From positions 124,001 to 188,000 of the forward strand of contig NC_013131.1 in the NCBI RefSeq assembly GCF_000024025.1: 64,000 bases of DNA, written 5' to 3'. The DNA comes from Catenulispora acidiphila DSM 44928. Lineage in GTDB: Bacteria; Actinomycetota; Actinomycetes; Streptomycetales; Catenulisporaceae. Below are positions 41,471 to 51,556 of this stretch, piece by piece. The translations under genes and the position numbers were made by a program. How positions within the stretch are numbered: the stretch's first letter is position 1; the number at the start of each line of letters is the position of its first letter. The notes beneath the pieces were generated by a model. The model was given only the letters and a program-made list of their open reading frames with translations. It did not search any database and was not told where the DNA came from.

Positions 41471-43053
41471 GCGGTCCACGCCTGTCCCGCCGCGGCGCGC
41501 TGCGGCTGTTCGGCGGCGCCGGCGCGGTGGCGGTCCTGTCGCCGACGCTGGCCGGCTGCGCCAAGCCCGGCAACGACGGGATCAACCCGGGAACCTTGTC
41601 CAGCAAGGCGAAGCTGCCGAAGCCGTTCAGCATCCCGCTGCCGATCCTGAAACCGCTGGCTCCGGATTCCACGGATGCCCAGGGCGTCCACTACTCGATG
41701 ACGCTCAAGCAGGCCGAGGTCGAGATCCTGCCCGGCTACCGGACGAAGATCTTCGGCTACAACGGGACGTTCCCCGGGCCGTATCTGGACGTGCACGCCG
41801 GCACGCCGATGGTCGTGCACCAGACCAACCAGCTGCCGGTACCTATCGTCACGCACCTGCACGGCGGTCTGACCCCGCCCAGCGACGACGGCTTCCCCAC
41901 CGACCTGGTGTTCCCGCAGGCGTTGGCGGATATGGCGGATCCAGGGATGGCGGCGTCGATGGCTGGCATGGACGGGATGCCGTCGATGAAGGATCCGCTG
42001 GCGCATCTGACCGCGGTGCAGCGGGACTACGTCTTCCCGCTCAACCAGCGCGCTTCCACGCTCTGGTACCACGACCACCGCATGGACTTCAGCGGCGTGC
42101 AGGTGTGGCGCGGGCTGTTCGGGCTCTGCGTGCTGCGCGACGCCGAGGACGACAAGCTGCCGCTGCCCAAGGGCGAGCGCGAGATCCCGCTCATGATCGC
42201 CGACCGCGCCTTCGACGCCGACGGCCAGCTGATCTACCCGGAGAAGGACCCGACGCTGCTCGGCAAGCCGAGCATGGACAAGTCGATCGCCGCCGGCGCG
42301 CAGGGCGACGTGATCCTCGTGAACGGCGCGCCCTGGCCCTATCTGGAGGTCGCGGCGGTCAAGTACCGGCTGCGGCTGCTCAACGCCTCCAACGCCCGGC
42401 GCTACGAACTGAAGCTGGACGGTCCCGGCGGCGGCGAGTTCGTCCAGGTCGGCTCCGACGGCGGTCTGCTGGCCGCGCCGCTGACCCACTCCACGCTGCA
42501 CATGTCGCCGGCCGAGCGCTTCGACGTGGTCGTGGACTTCTCCAAGTACCCGGTCGGCTCGACGGTGACGTTGAAGAACTCCGCCGCCAGCGGCGGACCC
42601 GGGCAAGTGATGCAGTTCAAGGTGACCTCGCACGCCGCCGACGACTCCTCGGTCCCGGCCACGCTGTCCACGATCGAGAAGCTGACCGTGAATGGCGCCA
42701 AACGGCGCCTGGTCTTCGCCCTCGACGGCGACCAGTGGCACGTGAACGGCAAGGCCTTCGACCCGGCGCACCCGCTGGTGAAGCCGGAGTTCGGCAAGAC
42801 CGAACAGTGGACGGTGACCTCCGTCGAGCGGCATCCGGTACACCTGCACGGCGCGCATTTCCAGGTCACCGGCCGCGGTTCCGGCGGACTCGGCGAGTAC
42901 GACCACGGCTGGAAGGACACAGTGGAGCTGTCTCCGGGCTCTGAGATCACCCTGGCGGTGCGGTTCGACTCCTACCGGGGGCGGTATGTCGCGCACTGCC
43001 ACAACTTGGAGCACGAGGACATGGGGATGATGGCGACCATCCAAGTGGTCTGA
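41467..43053 (+). CDS. Multicopper oxidase (CueO/CotA-like), exported
   Basis: This 528-residue enzyme has a twin-arginine leader ('SRRGALRLFGG') with a lipobox-like 'LAGC'. All four copper-binding segments are intact: 'THLHGG', 'LWYHDHRMDF', 'HPVHLHGAHFQVTG' and 'VAHCHNLEHEDMGMM' (type 1 Cys-His-Met). A Met-rich insert ('MADPGMAASMAGMDGM') lies at about residues 157-174, like the copper-sensing loop of CueO. It probably oxidises Cu(I), Fe(II) or phenols outside the cell and may give copper tolerance. It overlaps the four-helix membrane protein gene. A weak 6-bp hairpin (43113-43128) lies in the convergent spacer after it. Confidence 0.92.
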   Translation: MSGPRLSRRGALRLFGGAGAVAVLSPTLAGCAKPGNDGINPGTLSSKAKLPKPFSIPLPILKPLAPDSTDAQGVHYSMTLKQAEVEILPGYRTKIFGYNGTFPGPYLDVHAGTPMVVHQTNQLPVPIVTHLHGGLTPPSDDGFPTDLVFPQALADMADPGMAASMAGMDGMPSMKDPLAHLTAVQRDYVFPLNQRASTLWYHDHRMDFSGVQVWRGLFGLCVLRDAEDDKLPLPKGEREIPLMIADRAFDADGQLIYPEKDPTLLGKPSMDKSIAAGAQGDVILVNGAPWPYLEVAAVKYRLRLLNASNARRYELKLDGPGGGEFVQVGSDGGLLAAPLTHSTLHMSPAERFDVVVDFSKYPVGSTVTLKNSAASGGPGQVMQFKVTSHAADDSSVPATLSTIEKLTVNGAKRRLVFALDGDQWHVNGKAFDPAHPLVKPEFGKTEQWTVTSVERHPVHLHGAHFQVTGRGSGGLGEYDHGWKDTVELSPGSEITLAVRFDSYRGRYVAHCHNLEHEDMGMMATIQVV

Positions 43054-43196
43054 TTCTGAGCGCTCGCATCTCTGTCGCCATCGCCATCGCCATTTTGGGC
43101 CCGGTCCTTTTCCCAGCCTTCCGGCTGGAGCTACGAACGTGGCCGGAAACCCTTTGTCCGCCCCGATTTGTCCGCCTCGGCTCGTCCGCGCCGGCT

Positions 43197-44402
43197 CTAC
43201 AGCGGGACCCGCCACGACACCCTGGTCCCCCGGTCGCCGTCGGCGGGTCCGGCGTGGAAGCTGCCGCCGAGTTCCCGGGCGCGGGCGGCGAGGTTGGACA
43301 GGCCCTGGCGGGCGGTGCGCGGGTTCGGGCGCCAGCGCGGCATCGGGGCGCCGCCGTCGTCGAGGACGTCGAGGGTCAAGGTGGTGGCCGGTCCGGTCTC
43401 TACCGTCACCACCACCTCGACCCGGGTCGCGCCGGCGTGCTTCGCGGCGTTCGCCAGGGTTTCGCGGACGGCGGCGACCAGGTGCGCCCCGGTGTCGCCG
43501 CCGACGAGGGAGTCCAGCGGGCCGGTGAAGCGGACCGAGGGCTCGAAGCCCAGGACGCGCGCGGCGCGCGAGGCCTCGCGCAGGACCCGGGCGCGGGTGG
43601 AGGTGGCCTCCTGGTCGGCGGTGAGCTGGAGGTCGAAGATCGTGGTGCGGATCTCGGCGATCGCGGCGTCGAGTTCGTCGATGACGCCGTCCAGACGCCC
43701 GGCGGCGGCGGGCAGGTCCGGGCCGGGGGAGTTCAGCCGGCGGCTCAGCGTCTGCAGCGACAGGCCGGCGGCGAAGATCCGCTGGATGGTGAGGTCGTGC
43801 AGATCGCGGGCGATGCGCTCGCGGTCGGCGTAGACCGCCAGCCGGTCCTCGGCGGCGCGGGCCTCGGTGAGCGCCAGCGCCAGGCCCGCCTGGTGCGCGA
43901 AGGCGGTGGCCAGCCGGGCGTCCTCCTCGTCGAAGGTCCGGCCGCCCGGGGCGTTGGCCAGGACCAGCGTGCCGATCGGCCGGTCATCGCGCTGCGCCAG
44001 GGCGGCGTACACGATGGCGCCGAACCGGCGGAAGGGCGGCGCCAGTTCCTCCGGGTCCACGTCCCCGGCCTCCAGCGCGAGCGCCCGGCCGGTGACCGCC
44101 ACCTGCACCGACCGCCGGTGCGGTTCCACGAACGCTCCGCGCACCTGGTCGGCAGCCAGTCCGGTGGCCACGTCGATGCGCCAGCTGCCGTCCACGTGCT
44201 GCAGCAGCAGCGAGCAGTGGTCGGCGCCGGAGGCCTCCCGGGCGCGCTCGGCGACCAGGGTCAGGACCTCGTGCGGGTCCACGGCGATCAACATCAGGGT
44301 GATGACGTCCGCAGCCGCCGAGAGCCACGACTCGCGGCGGCGCGAGGCGGCCAGGGCCTCGCGCAGATCGGCTATTTCGGGCGATTCGCGTGATTCGGAC
44401 AT
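43197..44402 (-). CDS. GAF-domain sensor histidine kinase (HisKA_3 type), orphan
   Basis: This 401-residue cytoplasmic kinase has a GAF domain (about 30-180), a HisKA_3 dimerisation/phospho-acceptor segment ('DRERIARDLHDLTIQRIFAA', His in 'DLHD') and an HATPase_c domain ('ETLANAAKHAGATRVEVVV', 'LDVLDDGGAPMP', 'ARQGLSNLAARARELGGSF'). It resembles DevS/DosS-type kinases, but the GAF lacks an obvious heme-ligating His by eye. No response regulator gene is adjacent, so its partner is elsewhere. The ATG lies 7 nt after TAGACT (44410-44415), pointing to a leaderless mRNA. Confidence 0.9.
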   Translation of the reverse strand: MSESRESPEIADLREALAASRRRESWLSAAADVITLMLIAVDPHEVLTLVAERAREASGADHCSLLLQHVDGSWRIDVATGLAADQVRGAFVEPHRRSVQVAVTGRALALEAGDVDPEELAPPFRRFGAIVYAALAQRDDRPIGTLVLANAPGGRTFDEEDARLATAFAHQAGLALALTEARAAEDRLAVYADRERIARDLHDLTIQRIFAAGLSLQTLSRRLNSPGPDLPAAAGRLDGVIDELDAAIAEIRTTIFDLQLTADQEATSTRARVLREASRAARVLGFEPSVRFTGPLDSLVGGDTGAHLVAAVRETLANAAKHAGATRVEVVVTVETGPATTLTLDVLDDGGAPMPRWRPNPRTARQGLSNLAARARELGGSFHAGPADGDRGTRVSWRVPL

Positions 44403-44458
44403 CGGTCCGAGTCTAGGCCGAAGGCTGCGAAACGGCTCCCGGTGCGATGTCAGGGACG

Positions 44459-44542
44459 CGAGTCCCGAGTCCCGAGTTCCGAGTCCCGAGTTCCGAGTCC
44501 CGAGTCCCGAGTCCCGAGTTCCGAGACCCGCGACCCGCGACT
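44459..44542. repeat. Heptamer tandem repeat (12 units)
   Basis: Twelve consecutive 7-bp units run without a break: CGAGTCC or CGAGTTC nine times, then CGAGACC, CGCGACC and CGCGACT. The array lies between the start of the GAF kinase gene (44402) and the end of the aminotransferase gene (stop at 44565). Shorter traces of the same motif occur at about 6174-6197. It is too short and unspaced to be a CRISPR; slippage or a repeat-binding protein site are the options. Confidence 0.9.
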
Positions 44543-44564
44543 CGCACCGGGCCGGCGCTCGTCG

Positions 44565-45635
44565 CTACTCCTGGAACTCGGCTGTGACCCGCAGCAGGAT
44601 GTCGTTCGCCTCGACCTCGCCGACGGTGATCCGCGCGCCCTCGCCGGCGAACGGCCGCACCACGATCCCGGCTGCCTCGGCCTTCGCGGCGAACTCGGCC
44701 GTGCGCTCGCCGAGACGCAGCCAGATGAAGTTGGCCTGGCTCTCCGGCACGGTCCAGCCCTGCTCGCGCAGCGCCTCGGTGACCCGCGTGCGCTCCTGGA
44801 CCAGCGCCTCGCAGCGCTCCAGCAGCAGCTTCTCGGCGCGCAGCGACTCGATCGCGGCGACCTGCGCCAGGCTGTTCACCCCGAACGGCACGGCGGTCTG
44901 GCGCAGCGCCGCGGCGACCGGCTCGTGCGCGATCGCGAACCCGACGCGGAGTCCGGCCAGGCCGTAGGCCTTGGAGAAGGTGCGCAGGACGGCGACGTTG
45001 GGGCGGTCGCGGTAGAGGTCGACGCCGTCCGGGATGCTGTCGTCCCGCACGAACTCCCGGTACGCCTCGTCGATCACGACCAGCACGTCGCTGGGGACCC
45101 GGTCCAGGAAGCGCACCAGGGCGTCCTCGGAGATCGCGACGCCGGTCGGGTTGTTCGGGTTGCACACGAAGATCAGCCGCGTGCGGTCGGTCACCGCGGC
45201 GGCCATCGCGTCCAGGTCGTGGTGCTCCTCGGGGGTCAGCGGGACGCGCACCGAGGTAGCGCCGGAGATCTGCGTGATGATCGGGTACGCCTCGAAGGAG
45301 CGCCAGGCGTAGATCACCTCGTCCCCCGGACCCGAGGTGGCCTGCAGCAGCTGCTGGGCCACGCCGACCGAGCCGGTCCCGGTCGCGACGTGCTCCACCG
45401 GCACGCCGAAGCGCTCGGCGATCTCCGAACTCAGCGCCGAGCAGCCCATGTCCGGGTAGCGGTTGAAGTTCTCCGCGGACTTCTGGACCGCCTCCAGGAC
45501 ACCCGGCAGCGGCGGGTAAGGGTTCTCGTTCGAGGAAAGCTTGAAGGCGGAGGCGTCGGGGTTCTTTCCTGCCTTGTAGGCGGGGATGCCGCGCAATGCT
45601 TCACGGAGCTTCGGGGTCTGGACGTCGTCGGCCAC
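44565..45635 (-). CDS. HisC-like / aromatic amino acid aminotransferase
   Basis: This 356-residue PLP enzyme of fold type I has '[19 protein letters not shown]' at the N-terminus, '[13 protein letters not shown]', '[11 protein letters not shown]' (Asp-x-x-Tyr) and '[16 protein letters not shown]' (Schiff-base Lys), and ends with '[15 protein letters not shown]'. It transaminates histidinol phosphate or aromatic amino acids; no other his genes are near, so an aromatic aminotransferase (Pat) or a second HisC is more likely than a core biosynthetic role. GAAGGAGA precedes GTG 45635. Confidence 0.88.
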   Translation of the reverse strand: MADDVQTPKLREALRGIPAYKAGKNPDASAFKLSSNENPYPPLPGVLEAVQKSAENFNRYPDMGCSALSSEIAERFGVPVEHVATGTGSVGVAQQLLQATSGPGDEVIYAWRSFEAYPIITQISGATSVRVPLTPEEHHDLDAMAAAVTDRTRLIFVCNPNNPTGVAISEDALVRFLDRVPSDVLVVIDEAYREFVRDDSIPDGVDLYRDRPNVAVLRTFSKAYGLAGLRVGFAIAHEPVAAALRQTAVPFGVNSLAQVAAIESLRAEKLLLERCEALVQERTRVTEALREQGWTVPESQANFIWLRLGERTAEFAAKAEAAGIVVRPFAGEGARITVGEVEANDILLRVTAEFQE

Positions 45636-45719
45636 GGCTGGAATCTCCTTCTCGGGGGTGATCTCAGATTAACCTTCCCGGGACTTTTCGGTGACCGCCC
45701 CAAGCGGGACAAAACAGGT

Positions 45720-46865
45720 GTGACCCTCAACGGATTCGCCTACGGAGAGCTGTCATTCGGAGCGGACGGTCAGCCGGCCGATCCCACCCAGCGAGGCGCC
45801 GCCCCGGCGGTGGCCCTCGGCGCGGACGTGACGGACCTGCTCGTGCTCTCGCACGGCTGGCTCGACGACCCGCCACGCGCGCAGATCCTGTACGCCGGCC
45901 TCACCGAGGCGATCGTCCAGGCCGGCGGCGCGCCGCCGGGACTGGCCGTCCTCGGAATCCTGTGGCCTTCCAAACGATTCGACGCCGAGCCGGAGGTCCA
46001 GGTCGCGGCGACGGTGGCGGCGACCGATCCCAGCGGCCGGGCCGCGGAGTCCTTCGTCACCCGGGTCCGGCACCGCGTCGGCGCGCAGCTGGAACTCCTC
46101 CCGGTGACGGCGGAGTACGCGAACCCCGGCGACCACCAGGCCACCTTCTTCGGCCTGGAGCCCCGAGCGCTGCTGGAGAAGTTCGGGTCGATCGAGGACG
46201 GGATCGACGCGGTCCTGAACCTGTCGACCTACTACGAGATGAAAGGCCGGGCCGGCGCGGTCGGCAAGGGGTTGGTCCCGGTGCTCGCCGCGGTGCGCGA
46301 GGCCCGGCCGGAGGTGCGGCTGCATCTGGCCGGGCACAGCTTCGGGGCGCGGGTGATGGCCTCCGCGCTGGCCAACTGCGAAGCGTTCCCGGTGTCGTCG
46401 GTGACGCTGATCCAGGGCGCGTTCTCGCAGTTCGGGTTCGCCAAGCAGTGGGACGGCGTACACGACGGCCTGTTCCGGCCGGGGTTGTTCGGCGGGCGGC
46501 TGAAGGGACCGGTGGTCGTGACCCATTCGCGGCACGACCACATGGTCGGGCTCGCGTACGAGTTGGCGTCGCGGATGGCGGGTGACCAGCCGGACACGAC
46601 GGGGATGGCCGGCCATGTCCACGTGCACGACGAGTACGGCGCCATCGGGTCGCACGGCGCGCTGTCCACGCCGGAATCGGTGTGGGGCACCATGCTGCCG
46701 GTGCAGGGCGCGGGGTACGCGTTTCCGGCCGGGGCGATCAGCAACCTGGACGGGAACGCCTATATCCCGAACCACTACCACGTCATGACGCCGGAGATGG
46801 GGAAGGTCCTGGTCGCGGCGATGACGGCTTGCGAGGCGGAGTACGGGGTGGCGGAGGCGAGCTGA
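45720..46865 (+). CDS. Serine hydrolase / lipase-like alpha/beta protein
   Basis: This 381-residue cytoplasmic protein has an early 'LLVLSHGWLDDPPRAQI' strand-loop like the oxyanion region of alpha/beta hydrolases, and the nucleophile elbow 'VRLHLAGHSFGARVMASAL' (GHSFG). The segment 'GPVVVTHSRHDHMVGLAYEL' could supply the acid, and 'NHYHVMTPEM' or 'HVHVHDEYGA' the His. It resembles uncharacterised actinobacterial proteins that appear in stress or effector contexts; the role is unknown. The GTG at 45720 is the first start before the conserved part; its ribosome site is weak. It is divergent from the aminotransferase gene. Confidence 0.75.
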   Translation: MTLNGFAYGELSFGADGQPADPTQRGAAPAVALGADVTDLLVLSHGWLDDPPRAQILYAGLTEAIVQAGGAPPGLAVLGILWPSKRFDAEPEVQVAATVAATDPSGRAAESFVTRVRHRVGAQLELLPVTAEYANPGDHQATFFGLEPRALLEKFGSIEDGIDAVLNLSTYYEMKGRAGAVGKGLVPVLAAVREARPEVRLHLAGHSFGARVMASALANCEAFPVSSVTLIQGAFSQFGFAKQWDGVHDGLFRPGLFGGRLKGPVVVTHSRHDHMVGLAYELASRMAGDQPDTTGMAGHVHVHDEYGAIGSHGALSTPESVWGTMLPVQGAGYAFPAGAISNLDGNAYIPNHYHVMTPEMGKVLVAAMTACEAEYGVAEAS

Positions 46866-46982
46866 GGCGTGCTTCTTTTCTGGCTGCCTTCTTAGCTATT
46901 GACGGATCCGGCCTGCGCCTATGGCCGGATTCGTCACTCGCGTGTCGTTGCGGACCTCGTCGGCGGCGGCGAGGCTTGAAGC

Positions 46983-47954
46983 ATGAGCCGCCGCGTGGTG
47001 TTCCTGGTCTTTCCGCGCTTCCAGCTGCTCGACCTCACCGGGCCGCTGGAGGTGTTCTCGCAGGCGGACATGCTGTTCTCGCCGGGGCGGCAGCGGTATG
47101 TGACCGAGGTGGTGGCCCTCGGCGCCGAGCCGGTGACGGCGTCCGACGGGTTGGCGGTCGTGCCGCACCGGACGCTCGCCGACGCCGCCGAGCTGCCGAT
47201 CGACACGTTGGTGGTGGTCGGCGGCCGTGGAGTCCGGACCGCGATGACGGATCCGGTGTACGTCGAGTGGGTTCGGGCGGCGGCCGGCCGGGCGCGGCGG
47301 GTCACGTCGGTGTGTTCCGGGACGTTTCTGCTGGCGGCCGCGGGGTTGCTGGACGGCCGGCGTGCGGTCACGCACTGGGATTCCTGCGAGGAGTTGGCGG
47401 AGCGGTTCCCGGAGATCCGGGTCGAGGCGGACCCGATCTTCGTCCGTGACGACCCGTTGTGGACCTCCGCCGGGGTCACGGCCGGCGTGGACCTCGCGTT
47501 GGCGCTCGTCGAGGACGACCTCGGCGCGGAGGTGGCGCGGCGGATCGCCAAGCAGCTGGTGGTGTTCGTGCAGCGGCCGGGCGGACAGGCACAGTTCAGC
47601 ACGCAGCTGGCGGCGCAGCGTCCGGGGCGTGACGCGTTGCGCGAGACGCAGACGTGGATCGCCGACCATCTCGACGACAACCTCAGCCTGGCGGCGCTGG
47701 CACGGCGCGCGGCGCTGAGCGAACGGCACTTCTCGCGCGTGTTCCGCGCCGAGACCGGGATGACGGTGGCGGCGTATGTCGAGGCCGCCCGGATCGAGGC
47801 GGCGCAGCGTCTGCTGGAGAGCACGCGCGACGGCCTCGACCGGATCGCGCGCACCTGTGGCTTCGGCACGGTCGAGACCATGCACCGCACCTTCAACCGG
47901 ACGATCCGGGTCACGCCCGGGGAGTACCGGCGGCACTTCAGTTCCCCCAGGTGA
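46983..47954 (+). CDS. GlxA-family transcriptional regulator (DJ-1/PfpI + AraC)
   Basis: This 323-residue regulator has an N-terminal DJ-1/PfpI domain (about 1-190; 'SVCSGTFLLAAAGLLDG' with the nucleophile-elbow Cys) and a C-terminal AraC DNA-binding domain with two helix-turn-helices ('SLAALARRAALSERHFSRVF' and 'DGLDRIARTCGFGTVETMHR'). GlxA-type proteins are activators or repressors whose DJ-1 domain senses small molecules. A GAGG site precedes ATG 46983. It is followed 36 bp downstream by a stand-alone DJ-1/PfpI gene, its likely target or partner. Confidence 0.92.
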   Translation: MSRRVVFLVFPRFQLLDLTGPLEVFSQADMLFSPGRQRYVTEVVALGAEPVTASDGLAVVPHRTLADAAELPIDTLVVVGGRGVRTAMTDPVYVEWVRAAAGRARRVTSVCSGTFLLAAAGLLDGRRAVTHWDSCEELAERFPEIRVEADPIFVRDDPLWTSAGVTAGVDLALALVEDDLGAEVARRIAKQLVVFVQRPGGQAQFSTQLAAQRPGRDALRETQTWIADHLDDNLSLAALARRAALSERHFSRVFRAETGMTVAAYVEAARIEAAQRLLESTRDGLDRIARTCGFGTVETMHRTFNRTIRVTPGEYRRHFSSPR

Positions 47955-47990
47955 AGAACCCTGCCAGGACCGATCGACGAGGAGTCGACC

Positions 47991-48635
47991 ATGCCCCGCA
48001 TCGCCATCCCGCTGTTCCCCGGCTTCATGCCCCTGGACGTCGTCGGCCCGTACGACGTCCTCCGCTTCCTGCCAGACCACGAGGTCGTCTTCGTCGCATC
48101 CGACCCCGGCGTGATCAACGGCGCCGACGGCGGCTTCGGCCTCCAGGCCCAAGCCACCCCCGCCGACATCGACACCTGCGACATCCTCCTGGTCCCCGGC
48201 GGCCGAGGCACCCGCGACCACGCAGCCCGCAAGGACCTGACCGACTGGATCGCCCGCATCCACCAAACCACCACCTGGACCACCTCGGTCTGCACCGGCT
48301 CCCTCCTCCTCGGCGCAGCCGGAATCCTCACCGACACCGACGCCACCACCCACTGGAACGCCATCCCCGCCCTCGAATCCTTCGGCGCCCACTACACCCC
48401 CGAACGCGTAGTCCGCCGCGGCAAGGTGGTCACCGCAGCAGGAGTTTCTTCCGGCATCGATATGGCACTCACCCTCGCGGGACTGATCGAAGGCGACGAA
48501 TTCGCCCAAGCAGTCCAACTCTGGATCGAGTACGACCCGCAGCCCCCGCACGACACCGGCTCGGTCGCCAAAGCCGGCGCCGACCTGACCGCGCGGACGC
48601 CGGGGCTGATCGGGGGCGGCGGGCGGCGGGGATGA
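47991..48635 (+). CDS. DJ-1/PfpI-family protein (isonitrile-hydratase-like)
   Basis: This 214-residue protein is a DJ-1/PfpI domain: 'IAIPLFPGFMPLDVVGPYDV', 'DILLVPGGRGTRDHAARKDL' and 'TSVCTGSLLLGAAGILTDTD' with the nucleophilic Cys. The early Asp/Glu and Cys resemble isonitrile hydratase InhA, but glyoxalase or chaperone roles are also known in the family. GAGGAG precedes ATG 47991. It is co-directional with and 36 bp after the GlxA-family regulator gene, so it is probably regulated by it. The last 20 residues are Gly/Arg-rich and may be disordered. Confidence 0.88.
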   Translation: MPRIAIPLFPGFMPLDVVGPYDVLRFLPDHEVVFVASDPGVINGADGGFGLQAQATPADIDTCDILLVPGGRGTRDHAARKDLTDWIARIHQTTTWTTSVCTGSLLLGAAGILTDTDATTHWNAIPALESFGAHYTPERVVRRGKVVTAAGVSSGIDMALTLAGLIEGDEFAQAVQLWIEYDPQPPHDTGSVAKAGADLTARTPGLIGGGGRRG

Positions 48636-48942
48636 GTCGGCGGAAGGTAGGCGGCTCGGCGGCGGTTCGCGATCGGGTACCGGCGAGGGAGCTGATCCGG
48701 CGCAGTTGGCGGCGGAAATGAGTGGTCTGCGAAGCGTTGGCTAGATGCAGCTGGGCGCGCGGCGGGGTCGGCGAGGGAGATCCGGCACAGAGCTGGCGAG
48801 GCCTTCTGGGCGCGATCGGTTCGCGGTGATCTGTGCTCCGGGAAGAGCCGTCCGAAGGCCGCCAGCGGTGGGCTGGGTGGGGGCGCAAGATCGGTGGGTG
48901 GTTGAGATTTCAACCATCTTCGTCGGATCTCAAGGAGTCCTC
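48636..48942. other. Gene-free spacer with degenerate direct repeats and an operator-like palindrome
   Basis: No convincing gene is seen. Two imperfect copies of a 29-30 bp unit occur at 48682-48711 and 48770-48798, both opening GGCGAGGGAG, followed by ATCCGGC and a final TGGCG. At 48900-48915 the sequence GGTTGAGATTTCAACC is a 16-bp near-palindrome (14 of 16 positions symmetric) 28 bp before the SDR start, a probable regulator site for that gene. Confidence 0.55.
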
Positions 48943-49746
48943 GTGGACCTCGGGTTGCGTGGCCGGGTTGCTGTCGTCACCGGCGGGAGTAAGGGTATCG
49001 GGCTTGCTGTTGTCAGGACGCTGCTGGAGGAGGGGGCGTTTGTTGTGGCTGTCTCGCGGGCGGGGTCGGCGGGGTTGGGGGAGGTGGGTGGGCCGAATCT
49101 GCTGCATGTGGCTGGTGATCTGATGGATGCGGGGTTTGCGGCGGAGGTGGTTGAGCAGACTGTTGCGGCGTTCGGGGGGCTGGACATTCTCGTGAACAAC
49201 GCTGGGGGTCCGCCGCCTGGGGTGGTGCTGCCGCGTGGGCCTTTCTTGGGTGGCGGGGATGTGGATTGGCAGGCTGTCTTCGACTTCAATCTGTTCGCTG
49301 TCGTGCGGCTGACGCGGGTTGCTCTGCCGCATCTGATTGAGCGGGGCGGGACGATCGTCAATGTCTCCTCGACGCTGGCTCGGCAGCCTGCCACCAACAA
49401 TTACGAGTACTCGGCTGCGAAGGCGGCGCTCAGCCATGTGTCCAAGGGCTTGGCTGAGGAGTTCGGGCCGCAGGGGGTGCGGGTGAACACGGTGCTGCCG
49501 GGGGTTACGCGGACCAACTGGTGGACCGATGAGGGTGGGGTCGCGGACATGTTCGCCGGGGCGATGGGGATTGATCGGGACACGTTGCTGGACAAGGCGT
49601 TGCCCGAGTCGTTGCGGTTGAGCATGGGGCGGATTGTGGAGCCGCAGGAGGTCGCCGATGCGGTGGTGCTGTTGGCGTCGCCGCGGTCGCGGAGTACGAA
49701 TGGGTCCGAGTTCGTTGTGGACGGCGGGCTGCTGAAGGAGCTGTAG
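48943..49746 (+). CDS. SDR-family oxidoreductase
   Basis: This 267-residue short-chain dehydrogenase has the cofactor motif 'VVTGGSKGIGLAVVRTLLEE', 'GDLMD' (Asp), 'LDILVNNAGGPPPGVVLPRG' and the catalytic Ser ('VNVSSTLA') with 'YEYSAAKAALSHVSKGLAEE' (Tyr-x-x-x-Lys). It ends with the usual 'NGSEFVVDGGLLKEL'. It is an NAD(P)-dependent alcohol or ketone oxidoreductase; the substrate is unknown. The start is GTG 48943 with AAGGAG 6 nt upstream; a longer frame from 48745 is unconserved. Its GC pattern (many GGGG and TTG codons) differs slightly from its neighbours. Confidence 0.9.
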   Translation: MDLGLRGRVAVVTGGSKGIGLAVVRTLLEEGAFVVAVSRAGSAGLGEVGGPNLLHVAGDLMDAGFAAEVVEQTVAAFGGLDILVNNAGGPPPGVVLPRGPFLGGGDVDWQAVFDFNLFAVVRLTRVALPHLIERGGTIVNVSSTLARQPATNNYEYSAAKAALSHVSKGLAEEFGPQGVRVNTVLPGVTRTNWWTDEGGVADMFAGAMGIDRDTLLDKALPESLRLSMGRIVEPQEVADAVVLLASPRSRSTNGSEFVVDGGLLKEL

Positions 49747-49876
49747 GCCGGCGAGCGGTCGCCCCGAACAGCCCTCGCCGCCGGCGCGCGCGGTGCGTGA
49801 TCGATTGCGGACCTGCTCGCGCCGGTTTAGGTTACCGACCAGTAGTATCCCCGCCGCGCACCCTTCGGAGGCCGCC

Positions 49877-51469
<1,593 letters not shown>

Positions 51470-51556
51470 CGCCGAATGCGGCGCTGACGTGGCGTTGGGC
51501 CGTGACGACGGTCACAGCTCCCCGAACCGCTGTCCGACCTGTGAGACAGTGACGCC

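Noticed and set aside
43113-43128. CCAGCC-TTCC-GGCTGG as a terminator between the oxidase and kinase genes
   Set aside because: A 6-bp stem with no T-run is too weak to call.
44459-44542. Heptamer array as a CRISPR
   Set aside because: Units are 7 bp, contiguous and have no spacers; no cas genes are present.
49833-49844. TACCGACCAGTA upstream of the carboxylase as a firm TetR operator
   Set aside because: Only 4 of 6 pairs are symmetric, so it is mentioned in the gene entry but not listed as a site.
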